Assembly (NCBI RefSeq): GCF_040643435.1
Contig: NZ_JBEYUH010000005.1
Location: 290,912 to 354,911 of the forward strand
DNA from: Rhodococcus sp040643435
GTDB taxonomy: Bacteria > Actinomycetota > Actinomycetes > Mycobacteriales > Mycobacteriaceae
Direction of reading: 5' to 3'
DNA length: 64,000 nucleotides
A model generated the notes under the pieces. That model saw only the letters and a program-made list of their open reading frames with translations. It had not been told where the DNA came from and made no database searches. Position numbers and translations under genes: made by a program. Shown here in pieces: positions 62,256 through 64,000 of this stretch; position 1 is the first letter of the stretch, and each line of letters starts with the position of its first letter.

Positions 62256-62921
62256 ATGACGGCCTTCGGCCTCGAGGAACTACCCGTCAAACCGCGGATG
62301 CGCGGATGGATCCATGCCTGGGCGTTCGGCGTGGCAGTCGTCGCCGGTGCCGCACTCGTCGCCGCCGCAGCCATGCTCGCCCGACCGGGCGCTGTGATCC
62401 CCGCGACGATCTACAGCCTCACGGTCTGCGGTGTGTTCGGCGTCAGTGCGCTCTATCACCGCGGCGAGTGGAGCGCTCGAACGCGAATGTGGATGAAGCG
62501 CGCCGACCACTCGATGATCTTCGTGTTCATCGCCGGTAGCTACACGCCTTTCGCGACGCTCGCACTGCCCGCCGAGTCCGGACGGACGCTGCTCGTCGTC
62601 GTGTGGTCCGGCGCACTGGCCGGCGTCGCCCTGAAGATGCTGTGGCCCACCGCGCCACGATGGGTCGGCGTGCCGCTGTATCTCCTGCTCGGTTGGGCGA
62701 TCGTGCCTGTCGCCGGACAACTCGTCACCGAAGCCGGTCTCGTGCCCATGCTCCTGCTGTTGGCCGGCGGGCTCTTCTACAGCGGAGGCGCGATCCTCTA
62801 TGCGAGCCGATGGCCCGACCCCTGGCCGGCGACCTTCGGGCACCACGAGTTCTTCCACGCGGCCACGGTGATCGCAGCGCTGTGTCACGCGGTAGCGGTG
62901 TGGCTCGTGATCCTGAATTGA
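62256..62921 (+). CDS. Hemolysin III/progestin-receptor-like membrane protein (TrhA)
   Basis: A 221-residue seven-helix protein of the PAQR/hemolysin III family. The conserved SALYHRGEWS histidine near the second helix, DHSMIFVFIAGSYTP, and the HHEFFHAATV histidines form the intramembrane zinc site typical of the family. In bacteria TrhA affects membrane-lipid homeostasis; haemolysis is not its usual role. GGGAGGAGCGCGC precedes the ATG at 62256. An ECF-type promoter candidate suggests envelope-stress control. Confidence 0.92.
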   Translation: MTAFGLEELPVKPRMRGWIHAWAFGVAVVAGAALVAAAAMLARPGAVIPATIYSLTVCGVFGVSALYHRGEWSARTRMWMKRADHSMIFVFIAGSYTPFATLALPAESGRTLLVVVWSGALAGVALKMLWPTAPRWVGVPLYLLLGWAIVPVAGQLVTEAGLVPMLLLLAGGLFYSGGAILYASRWPDPWPATFGHHEFFHAATVIAALCHAVAVWLVILN

Positions 62922-62995
62922 AACCTCATGAACCACAACGTGCAACATCTCACACCATCTGAAGCACAGACCACTCGTTTGTAAACTCGCGAGGG

Positions 62996-63904
62996 ATGTC
63001 TATTCCGCTACTCGCTTTCGAACTGACCGAGACCAACCGTGACTGGCTGATCCACCGACCGCTGGCGATCGTGAGTTACATCGTGGCCGCGGTCGTGCTC
63101 CGCTTCGTTCTGCATCGGTTGATCGACCGGATGACGAAGCCACGCGCGAGGTCCGGGAAGGCACGGCTGTCTTTCCTCGCACCTTTGCAGGAGCGCGCGG
63201 GACGTGCCATCGGCGACCCTCACATCCGCGAACGCCGAGCCCAGCGTGCCCAGACGATCGGCTCGGTGTTCAAGTCCGGCGTGTCGATCGTCGTGCTCGT
63301 CTGGGTGGTGCTTCAGACGCTCGATACGCTCGGCTTCAACGTCGCCCCGTTCATCGCATCGGCGGGTATCGCCGGCGTCGCCCTCGGTTTCGGTGCGCAG
63401 AATCTCGTGCGGGACTTCATCTCGGGGATGTTCATGCTGCTCGAGGACCAGTACGGGGTGGGCGACGTCGTGGATGTGGGCGACGCGGTAGGCACCGTCG
63501 AGTCGGTCGGCCTGCGCGTGACGACCATCCGAGACATCGACGGCACCCTGTGGTTCTGCCGCAACGGCGAGATCCTGCGCGTCGGCAACATGAGCCAGGG
63601 GCATGCCGTGGCCGTGATCGACGTACCGATCGCGTCCACTGCCAACGTCGACCGCGCCTGCCAGATCGCGCTACGGGCGGTCCTCGACGGGGTCGAGCGC
63701 GAGGACATCGCGCCCGACGTCCTCGAGAAGCCCGAACTGCTCGGCGTCAACTCCGTCACGGCGGGGGCCGTGACCCTGCGCCTGACGGTGCGCGTGCGCG
63801 CCGGCAAGCAGTGGGGTATCCGCCGGAGCCTGACCCGGGCGGTTCTCGAGGCGTTCGAGACCAACGGGATCGACTCGCCGAACGTGGCGGTCGCGACCGT
63901 CTAG
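62996..63904 (+). CDS. MscS-type mechanosensitive channel
   Basis: A 302-residue MscS-family protein. An N-terminal helix (about 22-45), a cytoplasmic loop rich in Arg, then the pore helices with FIASAGIAGVALGFGAQNLV and a DFISGMFMLLEDQYGVGD linker, then the beta domain with GTVESVGLRVTTIRDIDG. It opens on hypo-osmotic shock. Fewer membrane helices than E. coli MscS are obvious. GAGGG precedes the ATG; a TAAACT hexamer is nine bases upstream. Confidence 0.92.
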   Translation: MSIPLLAFELTETNRDWLIHRPLAIVSYIVAAVVLRFVLHRLIDRMTKPRARSGKARLSFLAPLQERAGRAIGDPHIRERRAQRAQTIGSVFKSGVSIVVLVWVVLQTLDTLGFNVAPFIASAGIAGVALGFGAQNLVRDFISGMFMLLEDQYGVGDVVDVGDAVGTVESVGLRVTTIRDIDGTLWFCRNGEILRVGNMSQGHAVAVIDVPIASTANVDRACQIALRAVLDGVEREDIAPDVLEKPELLGVNSVTAGAVTLRLTVRVRAGKQWGIRRSLTRAVLEAFETNGIDSPNVAVATV

Positions 63905-64000
63905 ATGTACTCGGCCGTGACGTTGGTAGCAGGCGTGTCGGCTTGATGTGAAGAGAACCTCCGAGTGGGGTGTGGCTTGTCTAAGGCCCACATCCGCTCG
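63905..64000. other. Window end, no complete feature
   Basis: The last 96 bp contain no complete gene. A TTG at 63977 opens a short plus-strand frame (LSKAHIRS) cut by the window edge. It could be the start of a gene or transposase, but eight codons do not allow a call. Confidence 0.2.

Noticed and set aside
63931..64000. Possible insertion-sequence end at the right edge
   Set aside because: No inverted repeat, target duplication or transposase motif is visible within the remaining bases.

Overview
The window is high-GC actinobacterial DNA, most likely from Rhodococcus or a close mycolic-acid relative. The signs are strong G/C third positions, many GTG/TTG starts, several -10 hexamers placed so that the start codon is the first transcribed base, and a right half whose gene order matches, from memory, the Mycobacterium tuberculosis block around Rv1085c-Rv1112: hemolysin III, short-chain Z-prenyl synthase, coaA, glyA, phoH2, fum, glpX, DUF4245, xseB/xseA, lipid-droplet protein, ispH, DUF6542, ychF. 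I see no rRNA, tRNA, CRISPR array, phage or complete insertion sequence.

Left, 1-7.3 kb: a polyol uptake locus. A truncated sorbitol-dehydrogenase-like gene diverges from a SorC-type regulator, followed by a lipoprotein, two permeases and an ATPase of the SmoEFGK type, then a hexapeptide acetyltransferase and a small lipoprotein. 7.3-17.3 kb: a lipase-maturation-factor-like membrane protein and a complete recC-recB-recD operon with overlapping stops and starts. 17.4-24.6 kb: small membrane and ferritin-like proteins with SigF-like promoter candidates, a DJ-1/PfpI protein, an alpha/beta hydrolase divergent from benzaldehyde dehydrogenase, and a methyltransferase divergent from an XRE-cupin regulator. 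24.6-34.4 kb: an FBP zinc-finger protein, formamidase with FmdB, a methionine aminopeptidase divergent from a small XRE regulator with an 8-bp-arm palindrome, an MFS carrier, a pseudouridine synthase, and an ABC-2-like membrane protein controlled by a divergent TetR gene through two matching palindromes.

34.35-37.49 kb is a poorly coding, apparently decaying stretch. It holds an excalibur-domain gene with a single extra base inside its calcium-binding motif, a second gene fragment readable only across two frameshifts, and orphan hairpins.

Right, 37.5-63.9 kb: mostly conserved core genes. These are ychF, an AI-2E-type transporter, sbcCD, rmuC, ispH, a lipid-droplet protein, xseAB, glpX, fumarase, an LGFP lipoprotein, two small enzymes, phoH2, an isochorismatase under a good IdeR/DtxR iron box, glyA, a DUF885 peptidase-like protein, coaA, a Z-prenyl synthase, hemolysin III and an MscS channel. 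DNA-end and repair nucleases are unusually well represented (RecBCD, SbcCD, RmuC, ExoVII).

I did not find a clearly new multi-gene system. The most useful leads are the twin TetR operators, the frameshifted excalibur gene, the iron box on the lone isochorismatase, the divergent SigF-like pair, and the C-terminal module shared by the ferritin-like and lipid-droplet proteins.
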